Shown piece after piece: positions 5,486 through 12,323 of a DNA stretch of 20,230 nucleotides (position 1 is the stretch's first letter; every line of letters begins with the position of its first letter). The translations under genes and the position numbers were made by a program. Below the pieces are notes generated by a model. That model had not been told where the DNA came from. It did no database searches and saw nothing but the letters and a program-made list of their open reading frames with translations. This stretch comes from CAIMDX01 sp041652155 (GTDB lineage Bacteria; Patescibacteriota; Minisyncoccia; Minisyncoccales; JAQTVQ01): NCBI GenBank assembly GCA_041652155.1, contig JBAZHV010000019.1:1-20230 (forward strand), written 5' to 3'.

Positions 5486-7579
5486 TCACTTTCTGATCTC
5501 CCATTCGGGTTTATATTCTAAAGCTTTGATTATTTTTTCCTGTAATTCGTCTATCTCCTGGCTGGCCAATGTCCTGTCCTGGGACTGATAGACCAAACGA
5601 AAAGCAAAATTCTTTTTGCCCTGGGGCAAGTTTTCTCCCTCGTACAGATCGAACAAATTGACGTCCGCCAGCAATTCTCCGCCGGCTATTTCTATGACGT
5701 TCAGAACATCGGCCAGCTTGGTGCGGGACGGCACCAAAAGAGCCAGGTCGCGCACTGCGGCCGGAAATTTCGGGATCGGCCTGTACTGATAAATATCCGT
5801 ACAATATTTCTGCAATTCATCGAAATCAAAGTCAAAAGCGACCGCTCTGTGGCTTACTCCCATTCCATTCAATATTTTAGGAGATATCTCGCCGACAAAA
5901 CCGAGTTCGGTATCTCCCGACTTTATTTCCGCGCAAATGTTCGGATGCCAAATTTCAAAACGGGTGTTCTCGGGAGTGGCTTCATAACTATCGAACCAGA
6001 CATCGTCGATGCCCAAGCTATTCAATACGAATTCAATGATGCCCTTGGCCTCGGAAAAATCATTCTCCCCGCCGGCAATAATTCCGGCGAGCATTCTTCT
6101 CTCTTTGTATTCCCCTTTCCCTTTCTTTTGGACCGTTTCAAAAACTTTGCTAAGCTCGAATATTTTTATGCCGACCGGCATTTTATTGGCCGCTTGTTCG
6201 TCGAGCAGCAGCTGGTTATTTTTGACATTCCCCAACAAATAAGGAATGAGGCTCGGCCTTAAATATTTTTGATCGATATTGACCGGATTTTTTATTTCTA
6301 CCAATCTTTTTGGATCAAAGCCGAATATCGGGGCTTGGTCGTTCGGGAGCAGGATATAATTATAAGTTTCAAAGAACGCCGCTTCTTTGAGGGCATTCTT
6401 TGCCAGATTTTCCCAAAAAATATTTTCATTGCGCTTGGCCGGGATCAAAGCGGAGACCGGCATGACCGGTTTGATGTTCTCCAAACCGTAGACCCTGCCT
6501 ATTTCCTCAACCAGATCGGCTTCAACATTAACATCTTGGCGCCAGGTCGGGATCGTGACGACAACCTGTCCTTTTGCGCTTGCCTTAACGCCAAAACCCA
6601 GAGACTGCAAAATGGATATCATTTTTTTCTCCGGGATCTCGACGCCCAATAAACTGTTAACGTAACCCAATCTTAATTTTAATTTTCTCTGCAAAAATTT
6701 CTTGGGATAGATATCGGCTATTCCCGTGGAAACCTCTCCGCCCGCCAGCTCCTGAATGAGGCTGGTCACGCGCTCAAGAGCGATATCGGCCAAATTGGGA
6801 TCCAAGTTCTGCTCGAATCTCCAAGAAGCGTCTGTTCTCAAATTAAGCCTGCCGGATGTTTTTCTAACCAATATCGGATCAAAATTGGCCGATTCCAAAA
6901 TGATGGTCTTGGTGTTTCCGTCTATTTCGGCGCGACGTCCGCCCTTGATGCCGGCGATGGCCAAAGCGCCGTCAGGATCCGCGATGACCAAATCACTTTC
7001 ATTAAGTTGATATTCCTTCTGGTCCAGAGACAAGATCTTTTCCCCTTTCTTGGCGCGGCGGACGATAATGCTGGCCTGTTTTCCTTCTTTAGCCAGTTTA
7101 TCGTAATCAAAAGCATGTAATGGCTGGCCCATTTCAAGCATCACGTAGTTCGTAGCGTCCACGACGTTGTTTATCGATTGCAAACCGCACGCTTCAAGCT
7201 TTTCTTTTATATCATCAGGAGTCGGTCCAACCCTTACGCCGACAATGGCGCGGGTAGTATAGCGGCGGCAGTCCTCTTTGTTATTGGTTTGGACCTTAAC
7301 GAAATTTTTTGTTTTGAATTCAGGATTTTCCCTTACTTCGTAATCTTCCGGCTTGATCTTAAGGCCGGTGACAACTCCGCATTCTTTGGCCGCGCCAAAA
7401 TGGTTCAGGCAATCCCCTCCGCGGCTGGGCAAGACATCGATGTTCAAAACCCAGTCCTTTCCTTTCTTTTCCAACTCCTCCACTTCCATAAAATGCATGG
7501 TCAAAAGCTCGGATAATTTATCCGGAGCCGGCAATTTTTTAGGAAAAAATTCTTGTAACCAATTGTAAGAAAATAACAT
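5486..7579 (-). CDS. pheT: Phenylalanyl-tRNA synthetase beta subunit, lacking the EMAP-like insert
   Basis: PheT is the large subunit of the (alpha beta)2 enzyme that charges tRNA-Phe. It has the B1 start (LFSYNWLQEFFPKKLPAPDKL), the B3/B4 region with the conserved NNVVDATNYVMLEMGQPLHA stretch and the proofreading fold, the B5 DNA-binding-like domain (GVEIPEKKMISILQSLGFGV), the catalytic-like B6/B7 core, and a C-terminal FDX-ACB anticodon-binding domain (PIPKFPAAVRDLALLVPSRT). At 697 residues it is about 100 shorter than the common form. The sequence runs directly from the first helix pair into WVLNIDVLPSRGGDCLNHFG, so the B2 (EMAP/OB) tRNA-binding insert is missing. It lies behind pheS, separated by a four-helix-bundle gene, and ahead of gyrB. 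Confidence 0.96.
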   Translation of the reverse strand: MLFSYNWLQEFFPKKLPAPDKLSELLTMHFMEVEELEKKGKDWVLNIDVLPSRGGDCLNHFGAAKECGVVTGLKIKPEDYEVRENPEFKTKNFVKVQTNNKEDCRRYTTRAIVGVRVGPTPDDIKEKLEACGLQSINNVVDATNYVMLEMGQPLHAFDYDKLAKEGKQASIIVRRAKKGEKILSLDQKEYQLNESDLVIADPDGALAIAGIKGGRRAEIDGNTKTIILESANFDPILVRKTSGRLNLRTDASWRFEQNLDPNLADIALERVTSLIQELAGGEVSTGIADIYPKKFLQRKLKLRLGYVNSLLGVEIPEKKMISILQSLGFGVKASAKGQVVVTIPTWRQDVNVEADLVEEIGRVYGLENIKPVMPVSALIPAKRNENIFWENLAKNALKEAAFFETYNYILLPNDQAPIFGFDPKRLVEIKNPVNIDQKYLRPSLIPYLLGNVKNNQLLLDEQAANKMPVGIKIFELSKVFETVQKKGKGEYKERRMLAGIIAGGENDFSEAKGIIEFVLNSLGIDDVWFDSYEATPENTRFEIWHPNICAEIKSGDTELGFVGEISPKILNGMGVSHRAVAFDFDFDELQKYCTDIYQYRPIPKFPAAVRDLALLVPSRTKLADVLNVIEIAGGELLADVNLFDLYEGENLPQGKKNFAFRLVYQSQDRTLASQEIDELQEKIIKALEYKPEWEIRK

Positions 7580-7589
7580 AATTTGTGTG

Positions 7590-7999
7590 TCGAGGATCGA
7601 AGGTCGAAAATCGTTTTACTTATTAAGATATTTTTTAAAACCTCCCAATAACCCGCCTAATTTATCTATTTTAACTCTTAATTTTTGCAGATCTGGATCA
7701 TTTAAATATTTTATTTCTCTCGCCACCCAAAGCAAACTTTCAACCTCATTTAGAGAACCTATCGCTATATTTACGAATCTGACAAACTCTTTTTTTGAAT
7801 CCCTCCCTGCCCCTTCGGCGATATTGGCCGATATGGATACAACAGCTCTTCTTAACTGCAATGACAGCCCGTAGGCCTCTTCTCTTGGAAAATTTTTCGT
7901 TGCCAGATATATCGTCCCTGATAATTCTATAGCCTGTTTCCAAATCTCTAGATTTTCATAAGTCTTAGCCATAAACGACTATCGACCTTCTACCTTCTA
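7590..7999. mobile_element. Intervening-sequence-like element: inverted arms enclosing a four-helix-bundle gene
   Basis: The left arm (7590-7616) and the reverse complement of the right arm (7973-7999) agree at 21 of 27 positions by eye, including AGGTCGA and TCGTTT. In the minus-strand RNA two more positions form G-U pairs. The inner ends of the arms abut the gene: the right arm begins one base before the ATG and the left arm ends in the stop codon. The unit fills the whole gap between the pheS stop (8008) and the pheT start (7579). The same architecture, a four-helix-bundle frame closed by a long complementary stem, is known from intervening sequences of bacterial 23S rRNA. Mobility is inferred; no target duplication was found. 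Confidence 0.65.
7616..7972 (-). CDS. Four-helix-bundle protein (23S rRNA intervening-sequence type)
   Basis: This 118-residue protein is a clear member of the family annotated 'four helix bundle protein' / S23 ribosomal intervening-sequence protein. It shows the start YENLEIWKQAIELSGTIY, the central FPREEAYGLSLQLRRAVVSI followed by SANIAEGAGRDSKKEFVRFV, and the third and fourth helices through SLNEVESLLWVAREIKYL. Length is normal. Family members form pentameric bundles and are found inside 23S rRNA intervening sequences and as the accessory protein Avd of diversity-generating retroelements; here there is neither rRNA nor a reverse transcriptase. The biochemical role of free-standing copies is unknown. 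It interrupts the pheS/pheT pair in the same direction, so it must be co-transcribed with them. Confidence 0.93.
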   Translation of the reverse strand: MAKTYENLEIWKQAIELSGTIYLATKNFPREEAYGLSLQLRRAVVSISANIAEGAGRDSKKEFVRFVNIAIGSLNEVESLLWVAREIKYLNDPDLQKLRVKIDKLGGLLGGFKKYLNK

Positions 8000-8007
8000 A
8001 TATCTAA

Positions 8008-9027
8008 TTAGAATTGCTTTAAAAATCTCAGGTCGTTGCCCTGGAACAAACGGATATTGTTTATCTTGTGCTTCATCATCGTCAAACGATCGAGCGACAT
8101 TCCAAAAGCGAAACCTTGCCAATCATTAGGGTCCAATCCTCCATTCTTCAAAACGTTCGGGTGGACCATTCCGGCGCCCATAAACTCGACCCATCCGGAC
8201 TGCTTGCAGGCCGGACATCCTTTGCCGCCGCAAATAGCGCAGCTCATATCCACCTCAAAACTCGGTTCGGTGAACGGAAAATAGCTGGGTCTTAATCTGA
8301 TCTTCATCTCTTTGCCGAAAAATTCCTGTAAAAATTTTGCGAATATAGCCTTGAAATTGGCAACGGAAACGTCTTTGCCTACCATAAGGCCCTCTATCTG
8401 ATGAAATTGCACTTCGTGCGAAGAGTCGGTCGATTCAGCCCTGTAAACGCGGCCGGGAATAATGATCCTGAACGGCGGCTGATGGCTCTCCATAAAGCGT
8501 ATCTGAACCGGCGAAGTGTGGGTTCTTAAAAGACCGCCGAGAGTCAGATAAAAAGTTTTACCCAAAGAAAGGGCATCGCGCGCCGGATGCTGGGGAAGGA
8601 TGTTCAAGGCGTCAAAATTATGCCATTCATCTTCTATCTCCGGCCCTTCGGCAACTTCAAAGCCCATTAAAGAAAAAATCTCCTCCATTCTGCGGCGGTT
8701 CAGGGTCAGCGGATGCAAATGTCCTGCCGAAAATTTCTTGCCGGGCAGGGTCACATCGACGACCTCCGATTCTTTTTTGTTGAGCTCAACCGATCTGAGC
8801 AGGCTCATCTTTTCGTTGATCGCGGTTTCGATCTCGTTCTTGGCGGAGTTCAATTCCTGGCCTGCGATACCGCGTTCTTCGGAAGTGAGATTTTTCATTT
8901 CCAAAAATTGATTTCTTATGGCCCCCGTCTTGCCTAAATATTTGCGAAAGACCATATCCATCTCGTTCAGATCGCCGGCTTTTTCAATTTCTTTTTTAGC
9001 TTCTTCGATTAAATTTTTGATATCCAT
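8008..9027 (-). CDS. pheS: Phenylalanyl-tRNA synthetase alpha subunit
   Basis: PheS is the catalytic subunit of class II PheRS. The 339 residues comprise an N-terminal coiled-coil arm (about 1-85) that contacts tRNA and the class II core: HPLTLNRRRMEEIFSLMGFE, motif 2 (IIPGRVYRAESTDSSHEVQF), TEPSFEVDM, and motif 3 (GFAFGMSLDRLTMMKHKIND-like, here ending INNIRLF). A small cysteine cluster CAICGGKGCPAC precedes WVEFMGAGMVHP, as in many bacterial PheS. Length is normal. It is the first gene of pheS - four-helix-bundle - pheT - gyrB. A promoter whose -10 box lies 10 nt before the ATG means an almost leaderless transcript. No T-box or Phe-rich leader peptide is visible. Confidence 0.97.
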   Translation of the reverse strand: MDIKNLIEEAKKEIEKAGDLNEMDMVFRKYLGKTGAIRNQFLEMKNLTSEERGIAGQELNSAKNEIETAINEKMSLLRSVELNKKESEVVDVTLPGKKFSAGHLHPLTLNRRRMEEIFSLMGFEVAEGPEIEDEWHNFDALNILPQHPARDALSLGKTFYLTLGGLLRTHTSPVQIRFMESHQPPFRIIIPGRVYRAESTDSSHEVQFHQIEGLMVGKDVSVANFKAIFAKFLQEFFGKEMKIRLRPSYFPFTEPSFEVDMSCAICGGKGCPACKQSGWVEFMGAGMVHPNVLKNGGLDPNDWQGFAFGMSLDRLTMMKHKINNIRLFQGNDLRFLKQF

Positions 9028-9037
9028 ATATTGCGAT

Positions 9038-9066
9038 ATTTTACCTCATTTCCGGCCCAAAAGCAA
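9038..9066 (-). promoter_or_regulatory. Promoter of the pheS operon
   Basis: Minus strand TTGCTT (9066-9061), 17-bp spacer, TAAAAT (9043-9038). Ten nucleotides separate the -10 box from the pheS ATG (9027), predicting a leader of about 3-4 nt. Confidence 0.5.
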
Positions 9067-9137
9067 CTGCCGTTTTGTGGACAGTTAAAGGCAGATCAAC
9101 GCTTTTTAACAGACATTTAACAGTAAATTTTTGCAAC

Positions 9138-9159
9138 AAAAAAAAGCCCGTTCGAGGCT
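9138..9159 (-). terminator. Terminator of the small membrane-protein transcript
   Basis: Minus strand AGCCT (9159-9155), loop CGAAC, GGGCT (9149-9145), then T8. The stem is short but follows the long stable hairpin at 9176-9210. It separates this unit from the pheS promoter. Confidence 0.65.
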
Positions 9160-9279
9160 GGAGAATAAAGTGTGGGTGCGAGAGGATGACATATGTCATA
9201 CCTCTCGCACATATGAAGGAGATTTCTCTCCCATAAAGAACTTGTCTGCCTGAGGGCCGGCTAGACTGAGAAAATTCTC
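9138..9279 (-). ncRNA. Candidate structured RNA: five tandem hairpins in the 3' region of the small membrane-protein gene
   Basis: Read on the minus strand, this 142-nt stretch folds into successive hairpins. The first is GAGAA-TT-TTCTC (9279-9268). The second is GTCT-GCC with a bulged A, paired to GGC-AGAC (9266-9244). The third is GGAGA-GAAA-TCTCC (9231-9218), capped by a GNRA tetraloop. The fourth is a long stem GTGCGAGAGG / CCTCTCGCAC with a further 7-bp inner palindrome (9210-9176). The last is AGCCT/GGGCT followed by T8 (9159-9138), a terminator. The tetraloop and T-run both favour the minus strand. It could be a processed small RNA or a structured 3' end; no known RNA family was recognised. 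Confidence 0.5.
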
Positions 9280-9285
9280 TGCTTG

Positions 9286-9531
9286 CTACTGGCGAGGCTG
9301 GTTGTTGTACTGGGTGTTTCCAGCAGGTCTCCTGTAGGTGGAAAAATTCACGCCTACCACGATTGCCGCTATGGCCATGCAGATGATGAATATCTTTATG
9401 GCTTCACAGTTAGCAACCCCGTGGAGATTCCAATTGAGATAAAGCCTATGAAAGCCGTACCCGGAAGATCCCAAAAGGATCATCATAACAATTGGCTGTT
9501 GGATCAACATCCGTCGGATGCCATCGAACAT
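9286..9531 (-). CDS. Small protein with two predicted membrane segments, unknown function
   Basis: An 81-residue protein that I do not recognise. Two hydrophobic stretches, about residues 12-32 (QPIVMMILLGSSGYGFHRLY) and 45-63 (IKIFIICMAIAAIVVGVNF), are joined by a short polar loop; the C-terminus is polar and Q/N/R-rich (YRRPAGNTQYNNQPRQ). Coding status is well supported: a perfect Shine-Dalgarno AAGGAGG (9549-9543) lies 11 nt before the ATG, a near-consensus promoter lies upstream, and a terminator lies downstream. It forms its own transcription unit with a 70-nt leader capable of alternative folding and a strongly structured 3' region. The layout (two TM helices, monocistronic) resembles the small structural or pilin-associated membrane proteins common in these phyla, but that is only a guess. 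Confidence 0.75.
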   Translation of the reverse strand: MFDGIRRMLIQQPIVMMILLGSSGYGFHRLYLNWNLHGVANCEAIKIFIICMAIAAIVVGVNFSTYRRPAGNTQYNNQPRQ

Positions 9532-9539
9532 ATTTTATT

Positions 9540-9597
9540 GGACCTCCTTCTTCGGGTGCCCCCTCCCTTCTCGAAGGTCCGCTTGGTTTTGGACCTT
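9540..9597 (-). promoter_or_regulatory. Alternative-stem leader around a strong Shine-Dalgarno
   Basis: The leader RNA contains AAGGTCC (9597-9591), GGACCTT (9580-9574) and AGGTCC (9545-9540), the last overlapping the Shine-Dalgarno. GGACCTT can pair with the first (7 bp, 10-nt loop), leaving the ribosome site open, or its GGACCT part can pair with the third (6 bp, plus TCG/CGA inside), covering it. The two pairings exclude each other. Confidence 0.45.
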
Positions 9598-9608
9598 TAC
9601 TGAACAAG

Positions 9609-9637
9609 AATATAACACAAAGCCATATTTGTGTCAA
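9609..9637 (-). promoter_or_regulatory. Promoter of the small membrane-protein gene
   Basis: Minus strand TTGACA (9637-9632), 17-bp spacer, TATATT (9614-9609): one of the best promoters in the window. Predicted start near 9602 gives a leader of about 70 nt. Confidence 0.8.
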
Positions 9638-9643
9638 GCAATG

Positions 9644-9681
9644 AATAAAAAACAGAGGGCTGACGCTGGATCAGACCCTCT
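9644..9681 (-). terminator. Terminator of the 128-residue basic-protein gene
   Basis: Minus strand AGAGGG (9681-9676) pairs with CCCTCT (9659-9654), extended by CTGA/TCAG with one bulged T, followed by G and T6. It lies directly upstream of the next promoter, so this gene is transcribed separately. Confidence 0.85.
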
Positions 9682-9764
9682 TGCTTCGATTCATTGTTTG
9701 GACGAAATTTTCGCCTTTGGAGCGTAAAAAATCGGTCCGGACGAACGAAGCCTGTCTTTGGCTT

Positions 9765-10151
9765 TTATTTGGAGGTTGTTCCTCTCATTGCCTGCTCTCG
9801 CAGCTGTATGATCCTGATCCTGATGTAGTCGATCTTGTCTTCCTTGGTCCTAAGCGTTTTTTTCTTTTCCCTCACTTCATCAAGAGCTGTTTTGACGGCT
9901 TCAGCGTAGCTGAAACCTTCGGGGGCGTCAGAGTCTTCCCATCTGCGCCTCTTTATTTTTTCTCTTGATACCACGTAATCTCCGATATGGTCGGATACTA
10001 CTGGTTTATCGCCTTTCCCCTTCTGTACTATCTGCACAAGAGCCGATACGATGGCCCTGTCCACTATTTCAGCTTCTTCTCCTCCGAGAAGACGTCCCTC
10101 TGCTTCACGCACTTTCAACTCTATGGTGAAGTCGACATCCTTTCTTGCCAT
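9765..10151 (-). CDS. Hypothetical charged basic protein, 128 residues
   Basis: I do not recognise a family. The protein is soluble-looking and mostly helical: residues 1-45 mix strand and helix (MARKDVDFTIELKVREAEGR), a basic patch REKIKRRRWED lies near residue 68, and the C-terminal third is a charged helix (EVREKKKTLRTKEDKIDYIR). It has no cysteines, signal peptide or membrane segment. Coding status is supported by AAGGGAG 8 nt before the ATG, a plausible promoter upstream and a strong terminator downstream. Just before the Shine-Dalgarno the leader can form AGCTCTTTT/AAAAGGGGCT followed by T5, which resembles a weak attenuator. It lies between thrS and the small membrane-protein gene as a single-gene unit. 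Confidence 0.65.
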   Translation of the reverse strand: MARKDVDFTIELKVREAEGRLLGGEEAEIVDRAIVSALVQIVQKGKGDKPVVSDHIGDYVVSREKIKRRRWEDSDAPEGFSYAEAVKTALDEVREKKKTLRTKEDKIDYIRIRIIQLREQAMRGTTSK

Positions 10152-10200
10152 TTTAGCAACTCCCTTAAAAAGCCCCTTTTACCTTAAAAGAGCTAAGCTA

Positions 10201-10228
10201 TATATAATACAAACAGAATTTTTTACAA
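10201..10228 (-). promoter_or_regulatory. Possible promoter of the 128-residue protein gene
   Basis: Minus strand TTGTAA (10228-10223), 16 bp, TATATA (10206-10201), in an AT-rich stretch with overlapping alternatives (TATTAT). Position and a leader of about 45 nt fit, but the boxes are imperfect. Confidence 0.35.
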
Positions 10229-10246
10229 TGGCTTCCATTCTTTTTC

Positions 10247-10290
10247 TTGAACCAAAAAACCAGCCCGACCGGACTGGTTTTTTGGTTCAA
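10247..10290 (-). terminator. Terminator of thrS
   Basis: A perfect 17-bp inverted repeat, TTGAACCAAAAAACCAG (10247-10263) and its complement at 10274-10290, with a 10-nt loop. The arms carry A6/T6 runs, so the hairpin ends in a T-run on either strand. It begins 7 nt beyond the thrS stop. Confidence 0.9.
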
Positions 10291-10296
10291 TGTATT

Positions 10297-12108
10297 TTAG
10301 CGCGTTTTGTCTTTTATCTCCTGTTTGATCTTTTCGACAAAATCTTTGACCGGCATTATGCCCAGATCCCCTTTGACCCTGTCGCGAACCGCGGCTCCTT
10401 CGGCTTCGACCTCTTTATCTCCTGCCACCAGCAGATAAGGAATTTTCTGGATCTGGCCGGAGCGGATCTTCTTGCCGATGGTCTCGCTTTCGCTTTTCAT
10501 AACCACCCTGATGCCTTCGGCCTTCAAAAGATCGACCAATTTCTTGGCATATTCCTGATGGCGTTCGGCAATAGGCAGAACCCAAACCTGTTCAGGCGCG
10601 AGCCAGACCGGGAAAGCTCCGGCGTAATGTTCGATCAGCAAGCCGATAAAACGCTCGAACGATCCAAGCAAAACGCGATGGAGCATATAGGGTCTTTCCT
10701 GCTCTCCCTTGGTATTGGCGAATGTCATATCAAACCTTTCAGATAAGTTAAAATCGAATTGCAAAGTGGAACATTGCCACTCTCTGCCTAAAACATCTTT
10801 GATCTTGAAATCCAATTTCGGACCATAGAAGGCAGCCTCTCCTAATTCTTCTTCAAATTTCAATCCTTTTTTATTGGCAACCTTGCGTAAAATATCTTCC
10901 GAGAACTTCCAACCCTCATCATTCCCGACATATTTTTCCTTATTCTGCGGATCGCGCAAAGAAAGATAAACTTTGACTGATTCAAAATTAAAACCGAACG
11001 CCTTGAATGTGCTTAAAATAAAATCTATAACTTCTTCCAACTCTCCTTCAACCTGATCTTCGCGGCAAATGATATGAGCGTCATCTTGAGTAAAACCTCT
11101 GACTCTTGTCAGTCCGGAAAGTTCTCCCTTCTTTTCAAAACGATAAACGGTCCCGGTTTCAGCCCAGCGCATCGGAAACTCCCTATAAGAATGAGGAGAA
11201 TTTTTATAAATGGCGATATGAAAAGGGCAATTCATCGGTTTAAGCAAATACTGCTCTGATTCTCCGACTTTTTTGCCCGCTTTCAACTCTTCAAGAGACT
11301 GTCCCACTTCCAGCGGCGGATACATACTGCCGGAATAGAATCCCCAATGGCCTGACTGCTCCCAAAGCTTACGATTGCCTATATGGGGAGAACGGACAAA
11401 TTCATAACCTTTTTTCATATGCTCCTGGTACCAAAAATCTTCTATCATCCTCCAAAGCATAGCGCCTTTGGGATGCCAAAGGATCAATCCAAGCCCTACC
11501 TGCTCGTCAATATGAAAAAGATCCAGCTCTTTCCCTATCCTGCGATGGTCGCGCTTTTCGGCTTCTTCCAATTTTTTGAGATAGGCTTCCAGATCGGCCT
11601 TGTTCTCCCAGGCGGTTCCGTAAATGCGCTGCAGCATTTTATTCTTCTCGTTCCCTCTCCAATAAGCCCCGGCTATTTTCATCAGCTTGAAAGCCTTGGC
11701 ATCGACATTTTTGGTCGATTCTACGTGAGGCCCGCGGCAAAGATCAACGAACGGACCGGAAGTATAGATCGAAACGGTCTCCACTTTCTGATTTTTGACC
11801 AAATCTTCTATCAATTCCACCTTATAGGGCTGCTCCGCTTTTTTGAACAATTCTATCGCCTCTTTGACAGGCATCTCTTTGCGTTCAAAAGCATAATTCT
11901 TTTTGACTATGGCCTGCATCTTTTCTTCAAGAACAGCCAAATCTTCCTGCGTCAAAGCGCGAGGCAGATCAAAGTCGTAATAAAATCCGTCCTCGATGCT
12001 CGGACCGATGGCGAACTTAGCCTTGGGCATCAGCTCCAAAACCGCGGCCGCTAAAATATGGGCAGCGGAATGGCGCAAAATATCGATTTTCTCAATTTGT
12101 TTTTCCAT
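10297..12108 (-). CDS. thrS: Threonyl-tRNA synthetase lacking the TGS domain
   Basis: ThrRS charges tRNA-Thr. The 603-residue protein starts almost directly in the N2 editing domain: the hydrolytic site HSAAH (H13, H17) and DLCRGPH (C124, H128). It continues with the class II catalytic core: ETGTVYRFEKKGELSGLTRV (motif 2), the zinc ligand region MNCPFHIAIYK, GFTQDDAHIIC, and motif 3 (PYMLHRVLLGSFERFIGLLI). The end is the anticodon-binding domain (VWVLPIAERHQEYAKKLVDL). Typical bacterial ThrRS has about 640 residues; the missing part is the N-terminal TGS (N1) domain. The editing residues are intact. A T-box leader and a terminator lie upstream, predicting induction when uncharged tRNA-Thr accumulates. 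No strong Shine-Dalgarno is visible. Confidence 0.97.
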   Translation of the reverse strand: MEKQIEKIDILRHSAAHILAAAVLELMPKAKFAIGPSIEDGFYYDFDLPRALTQEDLAVLEEKMQAIVKKNYAFERKEMPVKEAIELFKKAEQPYKVELIEDLVKNQKVETVSIYTSGPFVDLCRGPHVESTKNVDAKAFKLMKIAGAYWRGNEKNKMLQRIYGTAWENKADLEAYLKKLEEAEKRDHRRIGKELDLFHIDEQVGLGLILWHPKGAMLWRMIEDFWYQEHMKKGYEFVRSPHIGNRKLWEQSGHWGFYSGSMYPPLEVGQSLEELKAGKKVGESEQYLLKPMNCPFHIAIYKNSPHSYREFPMRWAETGTVYRFEKKGELSGLTRVRGFTQDDAHIICREDQVEGELEEVIDFILSTFKAFGFNFESVKVYLSLRDPQNKEKYVGNDEGWKFSEDILRKVANKKGLKFEEELGEAAFYGPKLDFKIKDVLGREWQCSTLQFDFNLSERFDMTFANTKGEQERPYMLHRVLLGSFERFIGLLIEHYAGAFPVWLAPEQVWVLPIAERHQEYAKKLVDLLKAEGIRVVMKSESETIGKKIRSGQIQKIPYLLVAGDKEVEAEGAAVRDRVKGDLGIMPVKDFVEKIKQEIKDKTR

Positions 12109-12153
12109 AATTATTTTTCTCTTAAACGCTAATAATGTAATGCTTTGTAGTAA

Positions 12154-12267
12154 CTGTGTATTTGCCCCAGATTCTAGGCAGAGCGAAAAGGTACGCCGGA
12201 GCCGTACGAAATAGTACGGCGACTAGAACCTTTTTGCTCTAACAACGAAGATGGGGCGAATACGCAG
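12154..12267. repeat. 114-bp palindromic element between the T-box terminator and thrS
   Basis: The outer arms CTGTGTATTTGCCCCA (12154-12169) and TGGGGCGAATACGCAG (12252-12267) match at 14 of 16 positions as inverted repeats. Inside, AGAGCGAAAAGGT (12180-12192) and ACCTTTTTGCTCT (12228-12240) match at 12 of 13, and GCCGTAC/GTACGGC closes the centre (12201-12219). In RNA this gives one long, imperfect hairpin. It has no coding potential. It could be a MITE-like insertion or a part of the thrS leader; nested mismatches look like compensated or diverged arms. Confidence 0.7.
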
Positions 12268-12269
12268 AT

Positions 12270-12323
12270 AATAAAAGACCTCGTCTCAAATCATCAATAT
12301 AAGTTGATGGGCTGAGACGAGGT
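12270..12323 (-). terminator. Regulated terminator of the thrS T-box
   Basis: Minus strand ACCTCGTCTCA (12323-12313) pairs perfectly with TGAGACGAGGT (12288-12278), with an inner CATCAA/TTGATG helix, followed by CTTTTATT. Its 5' arm overlaps CTCAGC, the 3' strand of the antiterminator, so the two structures exclude each other. Confidence 0.9.

Noticed and set aside
7590..7999. Diversity-generating retroelement around the four-helix-bundle gene
   Set aside because: No reverse transcriptase, template repeat or variable repeat is present; similarity to Avd alone is not enough.
9446..9637. 63-residue minus-strand frame over the leader of the small membrane-protein gene
   Set aside because: It overlaps the -10/-35 boxes and the Shine-Dalgarno of the neighbouring gene, and has no ribosome site of its own.
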